NCBI RefSeq assembly: GCF_035594125.1
Contig: NC_087156.1
Location: forward strand, 13,040,806 to 13,104,805
From: Scylla paramamosain
Taxonomy: Eukaryota; Arthropoda; Malacostraca; Decapoda; Portunidae
DNA length: 64,000 nucleotides
Direction: 5' to 3'
Positions 48,001 to 60,000 of the stretch are shown piece by piece. The notes below the pieces were generated by a model. It was not told where the DNA came from, ran no database searches, and worked only from the letters and a program-made list of their open reading frames with translations. The number at the start of each line of letters is the position of its first letter. The first letter of the stretch is position 1. Position numbers and translations under genes: made by a program.

Positions 48001-48769
48001 AAAAACACTCAAAATACATGTTTTTGGTAATGTTATTCTGTTACTCCATAAAGTTTGTTTTCCATGCGTTTTAGCGGTTTGGTATGTATGGAGCTCAAAA
48101 ACACATATTGGCAAATTCTTGGTAAAAGTTGGATTTATTCCCATGTAATGTGATTGCCCTGCTTTTTAGTAGTTTATTGCCTAACACGCTCAAAAATAAT
48201 TAAAAGACACTTCTGATAATGTCAATTTTTTCCCTCATAAAGCTAGTTTCTTATGCTATTTTGGGTATTGCTAGCTAGGAATACGAAAAACATTCAAAAT
48301 ACAGGCATTTCCTAAGGTTGTTCTGTTTCTCAATTAAGATTGTTATTCATGAGTTTCAGCATTTTGGTATCTAAGAAACTTCTTTATATACACGAGTTTT
48401 TTGTGTTTTTCTACGTAAAACTATGAGAAGATACATTTTTAGTAATTTCGTTTTGGATTCCCATATAGAGTGAGTTCCTTATTATTTATCGTTTTGGTGC
48501 CTAACATGCTGAAAAACACTCAAAAGACAGATTTCTGGTAAGGTCGTTTAATTTCCTCATATTTGTGCTCTCTGTACCTATTAAGAAGAATGACAAAAAA
48601 AAAAATCATATTTATTTATTTACTTTTTTTTCCCCCTATAAAGAGGTTTTAGCTTTTTGGTACTTATGGAACTTAAAAACACTCATAAAACACGTTTCTC
48701 GTAATGTCGTTTCGTTTCCCTGACATAGGGTTTTTTGCATGTATTTAAGTGTTTTTATAGGTAACATGA
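48000..48769 (-). repeat. Doubly deleted - strand unit (u3' E')
   Basis: Two junctions are visible. K1' joins I' at about 48402 (TTTTTTGTGTTTTTCTACG), with J' lost. G' joins F' at about 48562 (CCTCATATTTGTGCTC). E' is of u3 type (AAAGAGGTTTTAGC, 48638). Spacing falls to 769 bp. Confidence 0.75.
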
Positions 48770-50989
48770 TCAAAAACACTCAAAATACATGTTTTTGGTA
48801 ATGTTAATCTGTTTCTCCATAAAGGGTGTTTTGCATGCGTTTTAGCGTTTTGATAAAATAAGGAGCTCAAAAACACTTAAAGGCAAGTTCTTGGTAAAAA
48901 ATGGTTTTATTCCCATGTAATGTGATTGCCCTAATTTTCTAGTGCTTTATTGCCTAACACGCTCAAAAACACTCAAAAGACACTTTTCTGGTAATTTCAT
49001 TTTTTTGCCACATAATGCTAGTTTTGCATGCAATTTGGGGTTTTGGTAACTAAAAATGTTAAAAACAGTCAAAATACACGCATATCGTAAGGTTGTTCTG
49101 TATTCTTAATTAAGAGTGTTATTCCTGATTTTCAGCATTTTGGTATCTAAGAAATTTATTCATATACACGAGTTTTTGCTTTTTTTGCCTTTTGGTTCTT
49201 GTGAAACTATAAAACACTCGTTATACAAGTTTCTCGTAATGTCCTTTTGCATCTCAATATAGAGTGCTTTCTATCCATTTTCGCGTTTGTTGTAGATAAG
49301 AAGCTCAAAAACACTGAAAATATACCTTTTTTGGTAATGTTATTCTACTTCTTCATATTCGTTGGTTTGCATCCGTTTTAGTGTTTTTCTACGTAAAACA
49401 TTGAAAAGACAATTTTTCAGTAATTTTTTTGATGGATTCACATATTGAATGACTTCCATATTATATATATTATTTTGGCGCCTAACATGCTGAAAAACAC
49501 TCAAAAGACAGGTTTCTGATAAAGTCGTTTAATTTCCCCATATAGATGGCTTTGCATGCACTTTACGGTTTTGTACATAATAGTCCGAAAAAAAAACTAA
49601 AATTAAATTTTTTTCATAATTTTCTTTTTTACATAATTTTCCTGAATTTTGCCAGAATTTTGGCATCTTGGTACCTATGAAGATGAATAACCAAAGAAAA
49701 TTAAAAATTCCTATCTTTTTATTTATTTGTTTTTTTTTCTATAAACAGTGTTATTTATGGGTTTTAGCTAAATAGTACTTAAAGAACTTAAAAACACTCG
49801 TAATACATGTTTCTCGAAATGTCCTTTAATTTCCCAAACATAAGTTTCTTTGCATGTATTTAAGCGTTTTTATAGGTAACAAGATAAAAAAACACTCAAA
49901 ATACATTGGTAATGTTATTCTGTTTCTAAATAAAGTGTGTTTTGCATTCGTTTTAGCGTTTTGGTATATAAGGAGGTCAAAAACACTTAAAGGCAAGTTC
50001 TTAGTAAAAGTTAGTTTTATTCCCATATAATGTGATTGCCCTGCTTTTTAGTGCTTTATTGCCTATCATGCTAAAAAAAAAAAAAAACACTTAAAAGATA
50101 CTTTTCTGGTAATGTCATTTTTTTTCCACATAAAGCTACTTTCACATAAAATTTGGGGATTTGGTAACTAAAAATGTGAAAAACACTTAAAATACACGCA
50201 TTTGGTAAGGTTGTTCTGTTTCTCAATTCAGGAGTTTCAGCATTTTGGTATCTAAGAAACTTCTCCATATATATGAGTTTTTGCGTTTTTTGCCTTGTGA
50301 TTCTTGAGAATCTATAAAACACTCATTATACACGTTTCTCGTAATGCCCTTTTCTTAACCAATAGAGAGAGCTTTCCATCCATTTTCGCGTTTTTTATTT
50401 GTAAGTAAAAAGCTAAAAAAAACACTCAAATTATACCTTTTTTTTAAACTTATTCTATTTCATTATATTGGTTGGTTTGCATCCGTTTTAGCGTTTTTCT
50501 ACGTAAAACACGAAAAAGACACGTTTAAAGTAATTATGTTTTGGATTCCAACATAGAATGACTTCAATATTATTTATTGTTTTGGTGACTAACATGCTCA
50601 AAAACACTAGAAACACAGGTTTCTCGTAAAGTCGTTTAATTTCTCCATATAATTGGCTTTGCATGCACTTCATGGTTTGGTACATTAGAGTCCGAAAAAA
50701 AAGCTAAAATTAACATTTTTGATGATGTTCTTTTTACACATAATTTCCCTGAATTTTGCCAGAATTTTGGCATCTCAGTACCTATCAAGAGGAATAACAA
50801 AAAAAAAAAAAAAAAAAAATCCTATTTATTAATTATTTCTTTTTTTTTTTTTTTCTCTATGAAGAGGTTTTAGCTTTTTGGTACTTATGGAACTTAAAAA
50901 CACGCATAATACATGTTTCTCGTAATATCCTTTCGTTTCCCAGACATAAGGTTCTTTGTATGCATTTGAGCGTTTTTAGAGGTAACATG
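48769..50989 (-). repeat. - strand u4 (48769-49882) and u3 (49882-50989)
   Basis: u4 has TTTTAGCTAAATAGTAC in E' (about 49762). u3 has AAGAGGTTTTAGC in E' (about 50864), AGAATCTATAAAACAC in K1' and ATCATGCTAAAAAA in B'. This repeats, one super-repeat further out, the order seen at 40799-42760. Confidence 0.8.
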
Positions 50990-52124
50990 ATCAAAAACAC
51001 TCAAAATACATGTTTTTGGTAATGTTAATCTGTTTCTCCATAAAAGGTGTTTTGCATGTGTTTTAGCGTTTTGGAGTTAAAAAAACACTTAAAGGCAAGT
51101 TCTTGGTAAAAGATGGTTTTATTCCCATGTAATGTGATTGCCCTCCTTTTTAATGCATTATCGCCTAACTCTCTCAAAAACCCTCAAAAGACACTTTTCT
51201 GGTAATATCATTTTTTTTCCCACATCAAGCTTGTTTCGCTTGCAATTTGGGCTTCTTGTAACTAAGAATGTAAAAAACACTCAAAATACACGGATTTAGT
51301 AATGTTATTCTGTTTCTTAATTAAGAGTGTTATTCAGGAGTTTCAGCATTTTGGTATCTAAGAAACTTCTCCATATACACTAGTTTTTGCGTTATTTGCA
51401 TTGTGGTTCTTGTGAAACTATAAAATACTCATTATACATGTTTCTCGTAATGTCTTTTTGTTTCCCAATATAGAGTGCTTTGCATCTCTTTTCGCGTTTT
51501 TTTTTTTTTTTTTGTTAGTTACAAGCTCAAAAATACTTAAAATATACCTTTTTGGTAATGTTATTCTATTTCTTCATATTGGTCTGTTTGCATCCGTTTT
51601 AGCGTTTTTTACGTAAAACACTGAAAAAAACACTTTTTCAGTAATTTTGTTTTGGATTCCCATATAGAGTGACTTCCATATTATTTATCGTTTTGGTGCC
51701 TAACATGCTGAAAAACACTGAAAAGACAGTTTTCTTGTAAAGTCGTTTAATTTCCTCATATAGAAGGCTTTCCATGCACTTTAGGGTTTGGTACATAACA
51801 GTCCAATAAAAAAGATAAAAAATGCTAAAATTAACTTTTGCCGTAATGTTCTTTTATCCACATAATTTCCCTGAATTTTAACAGAATTTTGGCATATCAG
51901 TACCTATGAAGATGAATAATAAGAAAAAAAAATATTATTTTCTTTTATTTCATTTATTTATTTTTTATTTTTATTTTTTTTTGTTTCTTCAAAAAGAGTG
52001 TTATTTGTAGGTTTTAGCTTTTTGGCATTTAAGTAACTTAAAAACACTTATAAGTCACGTTTCTCGTAATGTCCTTTTGTTTCCCAAACATAGGATTCTT
52101 TGCATGTATTTAAACGTTTTTATT
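50989..52124 (-). repeat. Outermost - strand unit, class u2
   Basis: The spacer 51929-51990 (TTTCATTTATTTATTTTTTA type), CACTAGTTTTTGCG in K1' and CTCTCTCAAAAACCCTC in B' match u2. D' is cut at about 52124 after AAACGTTTTTATT. Confidence 0.8.
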
Positions 52125-52440
52125 AATGTAACGCTGTAAATGTAGTAATGTAATGTGAATAACACTCTTAATTGAGAAACAGAACAGCCTTACCAAATGG
52201 GTGTATTTTGAATCTTTTTAACATTCTTACTTACCAAAACCCCAAATTGCATGCGAAACTAGCTTTATGTGTGAAAAAAAATATTACCAGAGAAGTGTCT
52301 TGAGTTTTTTTTTAGCGTGTTAGGCTAAAAAGCAGGGCAATCACATTACATGGGAATAAAACCAACTTTTGCCAATAACTTGTCTTTAAGTGTTTTTAAG
52401 CTCCTTACATACGAAAACGCTAAAACGCATACAAAACAAG
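52125..52440 (+). repeat. Return to + orientation
   Basis: After D' a short patch (AATGTAACGCTGTAAATG, TAGTAATGTAATGTG) leads into + strand K2 (AATAACACTCTTAATTGAG), A, B (shortened) and C monomers. This is the second strand switch of the mega-unit. Unlike the one at 28590 it is not flanked by mirror-image units. Confidence 0.8.
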
Positions 52441-54454
52441 TATTTTAAGTCTTTTGTAAGATTGTTACGTAAAAAAACGCCTATATGAATCGGAAATATC
52501 CTATATGGGAAAAATTAAAAGACATTACGAGAAACGTGTATTATGAGTGTTTTTTATTTTCTTAGTATCAAAAGGGTAAAACGCATGAAAAACACTCTAT
52601 ATGAAGAAACAGAACAATACTGCCCCCCCCAAAAAAAAAAAAACGTGCATTTTGAGTGTTATGACATTGTTAGTTACCAAAAAGCCAAAATTCATGCAAA
52701 GACCCATATATAGATATATGAAACGACTTTAAAAACGTATGAAAATACCATATATAGAGAAACAGAATACAGTAACCAAAAACGTGTTTTTTTTTATTAT
52801 TATTTTTTTTTTTTTAGCTTATTATGTACAAAATCGCCTGTCATCAAACAAATCACCCTGCATATGGAAATAAAAAGGACATTACGAGAAACGTTTGTTG
52901 TGTGTTTTTTTTTTTATTACTTTCTTTAGAACCAAATCAGTACTTCAATAGTGCTCTGAAGAAAAAGAAGAAACTTACCAAAAACGGGTATTTTTTTAAC
53001 ATTGATAATTACCAAAACGCGTCTTTAGAGTGTTTTTTTTTTAGATTCTTACGAACTAAAATGTCAAAATACATGCAAACACCCTGTTAGGTACCAAAGC
53101 ACCAAAAACAGCCTATATGAGGAAACGAAAGGACATGACAAAAAACGTGTATTATGAATTTTTTCTTTATTTTTTTTTAGCTTCTCAGGTACCAAAACGC
53201 AAAAATGGAGAAAGAAAAAACATTACCAAAATCACGTAATTTGAATGTTTTTCACATTGTCAGGTAGCAAAACACCATAATGCTTGCTCGCTATACGAGA
53301 AAATTAAACAACAATATAAAAAAATGTGTTTTTATGTGTTTGTCAGCGTGTTAGGCACGAAAACGCTAAATAGCATGGAAAGGACCTTATATAGAAATGC
53401 AAAATAATAAGCATGTCTTTTAAGTGTTTTAAACTTTTTACGTTCCAAAACGCTAAAACACGTGCAACAAAGACGAATAATCTTACCAAACAGAAAAAAA
53501 AACCTTACTAAAAATGTGTATTTTGAGTCTTTTTGAGTCTGTTACGTACATCATCTTAAAAATACATGTAAAGCACCCTGTATGAGGAAACGATAGGACA
53601 TTACGAGGAACGTGCATTATCAGTGTTTTCAGTCTCTTAGGTACCAAACACTAAACCGCTTGAATGAAAATTAAATATATTTTATATCTCTTAATAGAGA
53701 AACAGAACATCACCAAAAACGTGCTTTTGAGTATTTTTGTTTTTCCTTTTTATGTACCAAAACGTCAAAATACATACAAAGCATCCTATATGGGGAAATG
53801 GAAAGACGTTTGGGGAAACAAGTTTTATTTGTGTTTTTGAGCTTCCTAAGTAAGCTTCCTAAGTACCAAAACGCTAAAAAGGATGAATAGCACCCTATAT
53901 AGAGAAAAAGAACAACATTACCTAAAATATTTATTTTGACCGTTTTTCACATTATGTAGCAAAACTCATAATGCATGCAGATCCCTATATGAAGAAGCAA
54001 AACGATATTACAGGAAACGTGTCTTTTGAGTGTTTACTTGAGTGTTAGGAATCAAAATGCTAAAAAGCATTGAAAGCACCCTATTTGGCAATATACTTTA
54101 CGGAGAAACAAATTAACATTACCAAAAACTTGTATTTTGATTGTTTTTGTGCTTGTTAAGTATAAAAGTGCCAAATTACACGCAAACCATCCTACATGGA
54201 GAAAAGAAAGGACATTACGAGAAAAGTGTATTATGAGAGATTTTGAGCTTTTTAGGTACCCAGACTCAAAATCACATGAACTTTATATGGAAAAATAACT
54301 CTACCGAAAACTTTTACTTAAACTTTTTTTTTATATTGTTAAGTACCAAAAGACAAAATTCATTGGAAGCCCCCTTTATCGGGAAACGAAACGACATTAT
54401 CATCAACGTGTCTTTTGAGTGTTTTTTCAACGTGTTAGACACCAAAACGCTGAA
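52440..54454 (+). repeat. Diverged monomeric satellite block
   Basis: About twenty monomer-like segments keep the general frame (GTGTATTATGAGTGTTTTT near 52537, CCAAAACGCTAAAA near 53450 and 53868, ACATTACGAG near 53590). They do not follow the C-D-E-F-G-H-I-J-K-A-B order and do not match the class variants. They carry more indels and homopolymers. The block resembles the older, non-HOR flanks known from other satellites such as human alpha satellite (analogy only). Confidence 0.75.
52622..52630. repeat. Poly-C run
   Basis: A run of C after TACTG, followed by A-rich sequence, stands out in a strongly A+T-rich region. It marks local slippage in the diverged block. Confidence 0.85.
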
Positions 54455-54584
54455 AAGCATGGAAAGCGTTCCATAAAGGAATACAAAATAACATTACTAA
54501 AAACCTGTTTTAATGGTTCTTATGTACAGAAACGCTAAAACTTAAGCAAAACACTCTTTATAGAGAAGCGAAATAAATATTTCG

Positions 54585-55153
54585 TTGATAAATTACATTC
54601 AGGACAGTTAGGGAATATCCCTTACAGAAGAACAAGATCGCAGAAGAATGATCCTAAATGGATGACTGAGGTTAAAACATTACATAGGGCGAAAGAGAAG
54701 TATATATGAGATTAAAAAAAGGGGAAGTGGTTTTAAGGCCATAATATAATGAATTAGAAAAGTCAGGAGTTTAACAAGCAAAGCTAAAAATAGTTATGAA
54801 TTAAAGGTAGCCAGCCAAGCGAAGATGGACCGCAAGGGATTTTATCAGGCATATAAGACGAAGAATAGAGAAACAATAGTTCCTTAAAGACAGCAGAATG
54901 GGACCTGCTTAGTTGTTGGGAGGAGATTAATAAAATTGTGAACGAGTATTTTTTAACTGGCTTTGCCCAGGAAAACATGCAGGATTTGCCGAATAGTGAA
55001 AAGATATTTAGAGTAGAAGAAAATGAGAAGCTGACAGATATTACCATAACTAAAGAGATAGTGGAACAGGAGATAGATAAGCTGAAAAGTTCAAATCATC
55101 AGGACCAGATGAAATATATTCCAGAGTATTTAATAATTGGAAAAAGGTTATAA
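54585..55153 (+). pseudogene. LINE ORF2 remnant: linker and pre-RT region (copy 2)
   Basis: Fragments match those of copy 1. The readable piece at 54938-55153 gives NEYFLTGFAQENMQDLPNSE and EENEKLTDITITKEIVEQEI, ending in a stop at 55151-55153 just before the internal deletion. GFY-type linker sequence is readable near 54836 (KGFYQAYKTKNRE). Confidence 0.75.
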
Positions 55154-55222
55154 GTAATCTGGATAAGGTCATGGACAAGCGGCAGGCGACAGAGTGTTGT
55201 AATAAACGGCTCTAAATCCGAG

Positions 55223-55630
55223 TTGGGTCAAGTAATTAGTGGGGTGATAAAGGGATTAATAGTATTAGGACCGATGTTGTTTGTAATATATCTCAATGAC
55301 TTGGATAGTGGAATTAGTAGTGTTGTTAGTAAATTTGCGGATGACACGAGAGTATGTAGATTAATTAGGTCAGAATCGTATACCATCGCCTTGCAGGCAG
55401 ATTTTGATAGGATGAACGAATGGACAGACAGATGGCAAATGCAGTTTAATATCAACAAATGTAAAGCACTTAGCGTAAGTAGAAGAAACCCACACAGTAG
55501 TTACACAATGAACAACCAAGTTCTGGTAGGTTCAGGGTTAGAAAAAGATTTGAGATTTAAAGTTAGCTCTGAACTCCGTCTAAGAAAGCAATGCAAAGAG
55601 GCCAGAAACAAAGCAAATAGTGTATTATGA
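55223..55630 (+). pseudogene. LINE reverse-transcriptase palm remnant with FADD motif (copy 2)
   Basis: An open frame of 135 codons reads GQVISGVIKGLIVLGPMLFV, then FADD (codons at 55334-55345), RMNEWTDRWQMQFNINKCKA and KQCKEARNKANSVL. The tryptophan that became a stop in copy 1 is intact here. The usual PQGS of the RT motif (GVPQGSVLGP in relatives) reads IKGLIVLGP, so the domain is not expected to work. The stop at 55628-55630 is shared with copy 1. Confidence 0.85.
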
Positions 55631-56145
55631 CTCATTTTCAGGAGTGCTAAAAGTAAAACTCCCGAAGTAATATTAAAGTTACATTTAGCGCTGGTCAGTC
55701 TTCATCTAGACTACGCTGTCCTATTCTGGTCACCACATCACAGGAAGGATAAAGGTCTATTAGAATCACTTCAAAGGAGAATGACTAAAAGGATACAGGG
55801 GATGTGGAGTATTCCTTACGAAGCGAGATTCAAGCTGTTAAATTTACATTTTTTAGAGAAACGTAGGTTAAGAGTGGACCTGATAGAAGTCTTTAAATGG
55901 TATATGGGTTATAACAAGGGGAACATAATGAAAATTCTTAGAATCTGTATCCATGATAGAACAAGAAAAATAGAACATCTAGTTTTCAGGCTTGAGCCTG
56001 AAAACTTGATGTTCAAAAAGGAAACATGAAGGAATTGGTTTTCAAATACAGTAGTAGATGATTGGAACGGACTTAGTAATCAAGCTGTTAGTGCTGAGGC
56101 ATTTGGCAACTGTAAGAGAAAATTACACATTTATAGATGGGGATG
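55631..56145 (+). pseudogene. LINE C-terminal domain remnant (copy 2)
   Basis: MTKRIQGMWSIPYEARFKLL, RRLRVDLIEVFKWYMGYNKG and RICIHDRTRKIEH are readable. A private TGA at 56027-56029 (copy 1 has GGA there) cuts the frame before NWFSNTVVDDWNG, and the domain then continues in the same frame to KRKLHIYRWG. Confidence 0.8.
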
Positions 56146-56223
56146 ATAGGTGGAAATACGTAGGCAAATTTCATACAAGTACTGCCACGTGTAGGCTAGA
56201 TGTCTTCTTGCATATTTACTTAT

Positions 56224-56246
56224 TTTTTATGTTCTTATGTTCTTAT
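56224..56246 (+). repeat. LINE 3' tail of TTCTTATG repeats (copy 2)
   Basis: The tail is the same as at 1769-1791, with one base change (TTTTTATG at its start). Satellite resumes with TACCAAAAGCGTGTATTTTC. Confidence 0.8.
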
Positions 56247-59200
56247 TACCAAAAGCGTGTATTTTCAGTGTTTTTCAGCTATTCCGTGAAAAATAAAATG
56301 CCAAAATGCATGCAAAGCACCCTAAATAAGGAAAAAAAGGGACATTACGAGATACGTGCATTATAAGTGTTTTTAAGATTCTTAGATACCAAAACCCTGA
56401 ACCTCATAAATAACACTCTTAATTCAGAAACAGAACAACCTTACCAAATGCGTGGATTTTGAGTGTTTTTCACATTCTTGGTTACCAAAAACCCAAAGTG
56501 CATACGAAACTAGATTTATGTGGAAAAAAAAAGACATTTCCAGAAAAGTGTCTTGTGAGTGTTTTTGAGCGTGTTAGGCAATAAAGCACTAAAAAGCAGG
56601 GCAATCACATTACATGGGAATAAAACCAACTTTTACCAAGAACTTGCCTTTAAGTGTTTTTGAGCTCCTAACACACCAAAACGCTAAAACGCATGCAAAA
56701 CACCCTTTATGAAGAAACAAAATAACATTACCAAAAACATGTATTTTGAGTGTTTTTGATCATGTTACCTATAAAAACGCTTAAATACATGCAAAGAACC
56801 CTATGTTTGGGAAACGAAAGGACATTACGAGAAACGTGTATTATGAGTGTTATTAAATTCCTTAAGCACCAAAAAGCTAAAATCCACAAATAACACTCTT
56901 TATAGAGAAAAAAAAAAGAATCTTCCTTTTTTTTTGTTATTCTTCATAGGTACCGAGATGTCAAAATTCTGGCAAAATTCAGGGAAATTATGTGGAAAAA
57001 AGAACATTTTCAAAAAAAGTTAATTTTAGCTTTTTTTTTGGGCAGTTATGTACCAAAACCTAAATTGCATTAAAAGTCACCTCTATAAGGAAATTAAAGG
57101 ACTTTACCAGAATCCTGTCTTTTGAGTGTTTTTCAGCATGTTAGGCACTAAAACAATAAATAATATGGAAGTCAATTTATATGGGAATCCAAAACAAAAT
57201 CACTTAACACTTGTCTTTTCAGTGTTTTACGTAGAAACACGCTAAAACGGATGCAAACAGACCAATATGAAGAAATAGAATAACACTGCCAAAAAGGTAT
57301 ATTTTGAGTGTTTTTGAGCCTGTTACCTACAAAAAACGCGAAAATGGATGCAAAGCACACTATATTGGGAAACAAAAGGACATTACGAGAAACCTGTATA
57401 ATGAGTGTTTTATAGTTTCACAACAACTACAAGGCAAAAGTTTCTTAGATACCAAAATGCTGAAACTCATGAATAACACTCTTGATTGAGATACAGAACA
57501 ACCTTACCAAATGCGTGTATTTTGAGTGTTTTTCACATTCTTAGTTACCAAAACACGAAATTGCATGCGAAACTAGGTTCATGTGGGGAAAAAATTATAT
57601 TGCCAGAAAATGTCACATCACATTACATGTGAATAAAAAACTTTTACCAAAAACTTGCCGTTAAATATTTTTGAGCTCCTTACATACCAAAACGCTAAAA
57701 CGAATGCAAAAAATCCTTTATGGAGAAACTCAATAACATTACAAAAAACATGTATTTTGAGTGTTTTTGATCATGTTACCTATAAAAACGCTTAAATACA
57801 TGCAAAGAATCCTATGTTTTGGAAACGAAAGGGCATTACGAGAAAAGTGTATATAAGTGTTTTTAAGTTACTTAAATACCAAAAAGCTAAAACCCACAAA
57901 TCACACTCTTTATGAAGAAACAAAAAAATAAAAATAAAAATAAATAAATGAAATAAAAAAAAATAATATATATTTTTTTTGTTATTCATCTTGATAGGTA
58001 CCGAGATGCCAAAATTCTGGTAAAATTCAGGGAAACTATGTGGATAAAAGAACATTATCGAAAAAGTTAATTTTAGCTTTTTTTTTCAGACTGTTATGTA
58101 CTAAACCCAAAATGGATGCAAAGCAAGCTATATGGGGAAATTAAACGACTTTCAAAGAAAACTGTCTTTTGAGTGTTTTTCAGCATGTTAGGCACCAAAA
58201 CGATAAATAATATGGAAGTCACTCTATATGGGAATCCAAAAATAAATTACTGAAAACGTGTCTTTTCAGTGTTTTACATAAAAAATCGCTAAAACTGATG
58301 CAAACAGACCAATATGAAGAAATAGAATAACATTACCAAAACGGTATATTTTAAGTATTTTTGAGCTTGTAACCAACAAAAAAAAAAAAAAAAAAACGAG
58401 AACATGGATGCAAAGCACTCTATATTGGGAAATAAAAAGACATTACGAGAAACGTGTATAATGAGTATTTTATAGTTTAACAAGAACCACGAAGTAAAAA
58501 ACGCAAAAACTAGTGTATATGGAGAAGTTTCTTAGGTACCAAAATGCTGAAACTCCTGAATAAATCTCTTAATTAAGAAACAGAATAACATTACTAAATA
58601 TGTGTATTTTGAGTGTTTTTCACATTCTTAGTTACTAGAACCCCAAATTGCATTCGAAACTACTTTTATGTGGGAAAAAAATAACATTACCAGAAAAGTG
58701 TCTTTTGAGGGTTTTTGAGAGAGTTAGGCAATAAAGCACTAAAAAGGAGGGCAATCACATTACATGGGAATAAAACCATCTTTTACCAAGAACTTGCCTT
58801 TAAGTGTTGTTTAACTCCTTATACACCAAAACGCTAAAACACATGCAAAACACCCTTTATAGAGAAACAGATTAACATTATCAAAAACATATATTTTGAG
58901 TGTTTTTGATCATGTTGCCTCTAAAAACGCTTAAATACATGCAAGGAACTCTATGTCTGGGAAACGAAAGGACATTACGAGAAACGTGTATTATGCGTGT
59001 TTTTAAGTTCCATAAGTACCAAAAAGCTAAAACCTCTTCATAGAGAAAAAATAAAGAAATAATTAAAAAATAGGATTTTTTTTTTATTCTTCTTCATAGG
59101 TACTGAGATGCCAAAATTCTGGCAAAATTCAGGGAAATTATGTGAAAAAAAACATTATCAAAAAAGTTAATTTCAGCTTTTTTTCGGACTGTTATGTACT

Positions 59201-60000
59201 AAACCATGAAGTGCATGCAAAGCCAACTATATGGGGAAATTAAACGACTTTACGAAAAACCTGTGTTTCTAGTGTTTTGAGCATGTTTGTCACCAAAACA
59301 ATAAATAATATTGAAGTCATTCTATGTGGGAATCCAAAACAAAATTACTTTAAACGTGTCTTTTTCGTGTTTTACGTAGAAAAATGCTAAAACGGATGCA
59401 AACCAACCAATATGAAGAAATAGAATAAGATTACCAAAAAGGTATAATTTGAGTGTTTTTTTAGCTTTTTACTTACAAAAAACGAGAAAATGGATGCAAA
59501 TCTCTCTCTATTGGTTAACAAAAGGACATTACGAGAAACGTGTATAATGAGTGTTTTATAGATTCTCAAGAATCACAAGACAATAAACGGAAAAACATAT
59601 ATATGGAGAAGTTTCTTAGATACCAAAATGCTAAAACTCCTGAATAACACTCTAAATTGAGAACAAACAGAACAACCTTACTAAATGTGTGTATTTTGAG
59701 TGTTTTTCACATTCTTAGTTACCAAAACCCCAAATTTTATGTGAAAGTAGCTTTATGTGGGAAAAAAATGACATTACCAAATAAGTGTTTTTTATGTGAT
59801 TTTTTTTTTAGCATGATAGGCAATACAGCACTAAAAAGCAGGGCAATCACATTACATGGGAATAAAACTAACTTTTACTAAGAACTTGCCTTTAAGTGTT
59901 TTTGAGCTCCTTATATACCAAAACGCTAAAACGAATGCAAAACACCCTTTATGGAGAAACAGAATAACATTACCAAAAACATGTATTTTGAGTGTTTTTG
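56247..60000 (+). repeat. HOR units u1, u2, u3 of the second mega-unit
   Basis: u1 (56758-57768) has the K1 deletion and AAAACACGAAATTGC, but lacks part of B at 57612. u2 (57769-58907) has the long A/T spacer (57920-57978) and TTACTAGAACCCC. u3 (58908-59999) has AAAACCTCTTCATAG and AGATTCTCAAGAATCAC. They match 1798-5577 unit by unit. Confidence 0.85.

Larger units (their letters stand above)
1..54454 (+). repeat. 54.45-kb mega-unit, complete copy
   Basis: Position 1 (AAGCATGGAAAG) matches position 54455, and the sequence that follows matches in order: the same diverged satellite flank, the same LINE in the same site, the same 3' tail, and then the same order of HOR classes u1-u2-u3-u4-u5-u6. 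The offset is 54454 at the LINE 5' edge (131 against 54585) and 54455 after the LINE (1801 against 56256). The unit comprises the LINE, a + strand HOR arm, a - strand HOR arm and a diverged monomeric block. That it repeats in tandem beyond the window is inference from one full copy and one partial copy. An assembly artefact is possible, but the copies differ by substitutions and small indels, which argues against simple duplication of reads. Confidence 0.8.
54585..56246 (+). mobile_element. Truncated non-LTR retrotransposon (CR1/L2-like LINE), copy 2
   Basis: It has the same 5' truncation, the same internal deletion, the same shared stop after NKANSVL, the same 3' tail and the same satellite flanks as copy 1. 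By eye only a few per cent of bases differ. Identical truncation and site mean that the two copies descend from one insertion carried along by duplication of the mega-unit, not from two insertions. Confidence 0.85.

Noticed and set aside
2722..54476. Dozens of open frames of 60-118 codons on both strands in the satellite
   Set aside because: They recur with the HOR period and give the same peptides again and again (for example HVSRNVL, KNTQNIPFW, GCKALYIGKQKDITRN). They have no domain pattern and no consistent start, and are broken by ordinary unit variants. They follow from repeat composition, not coding selection.
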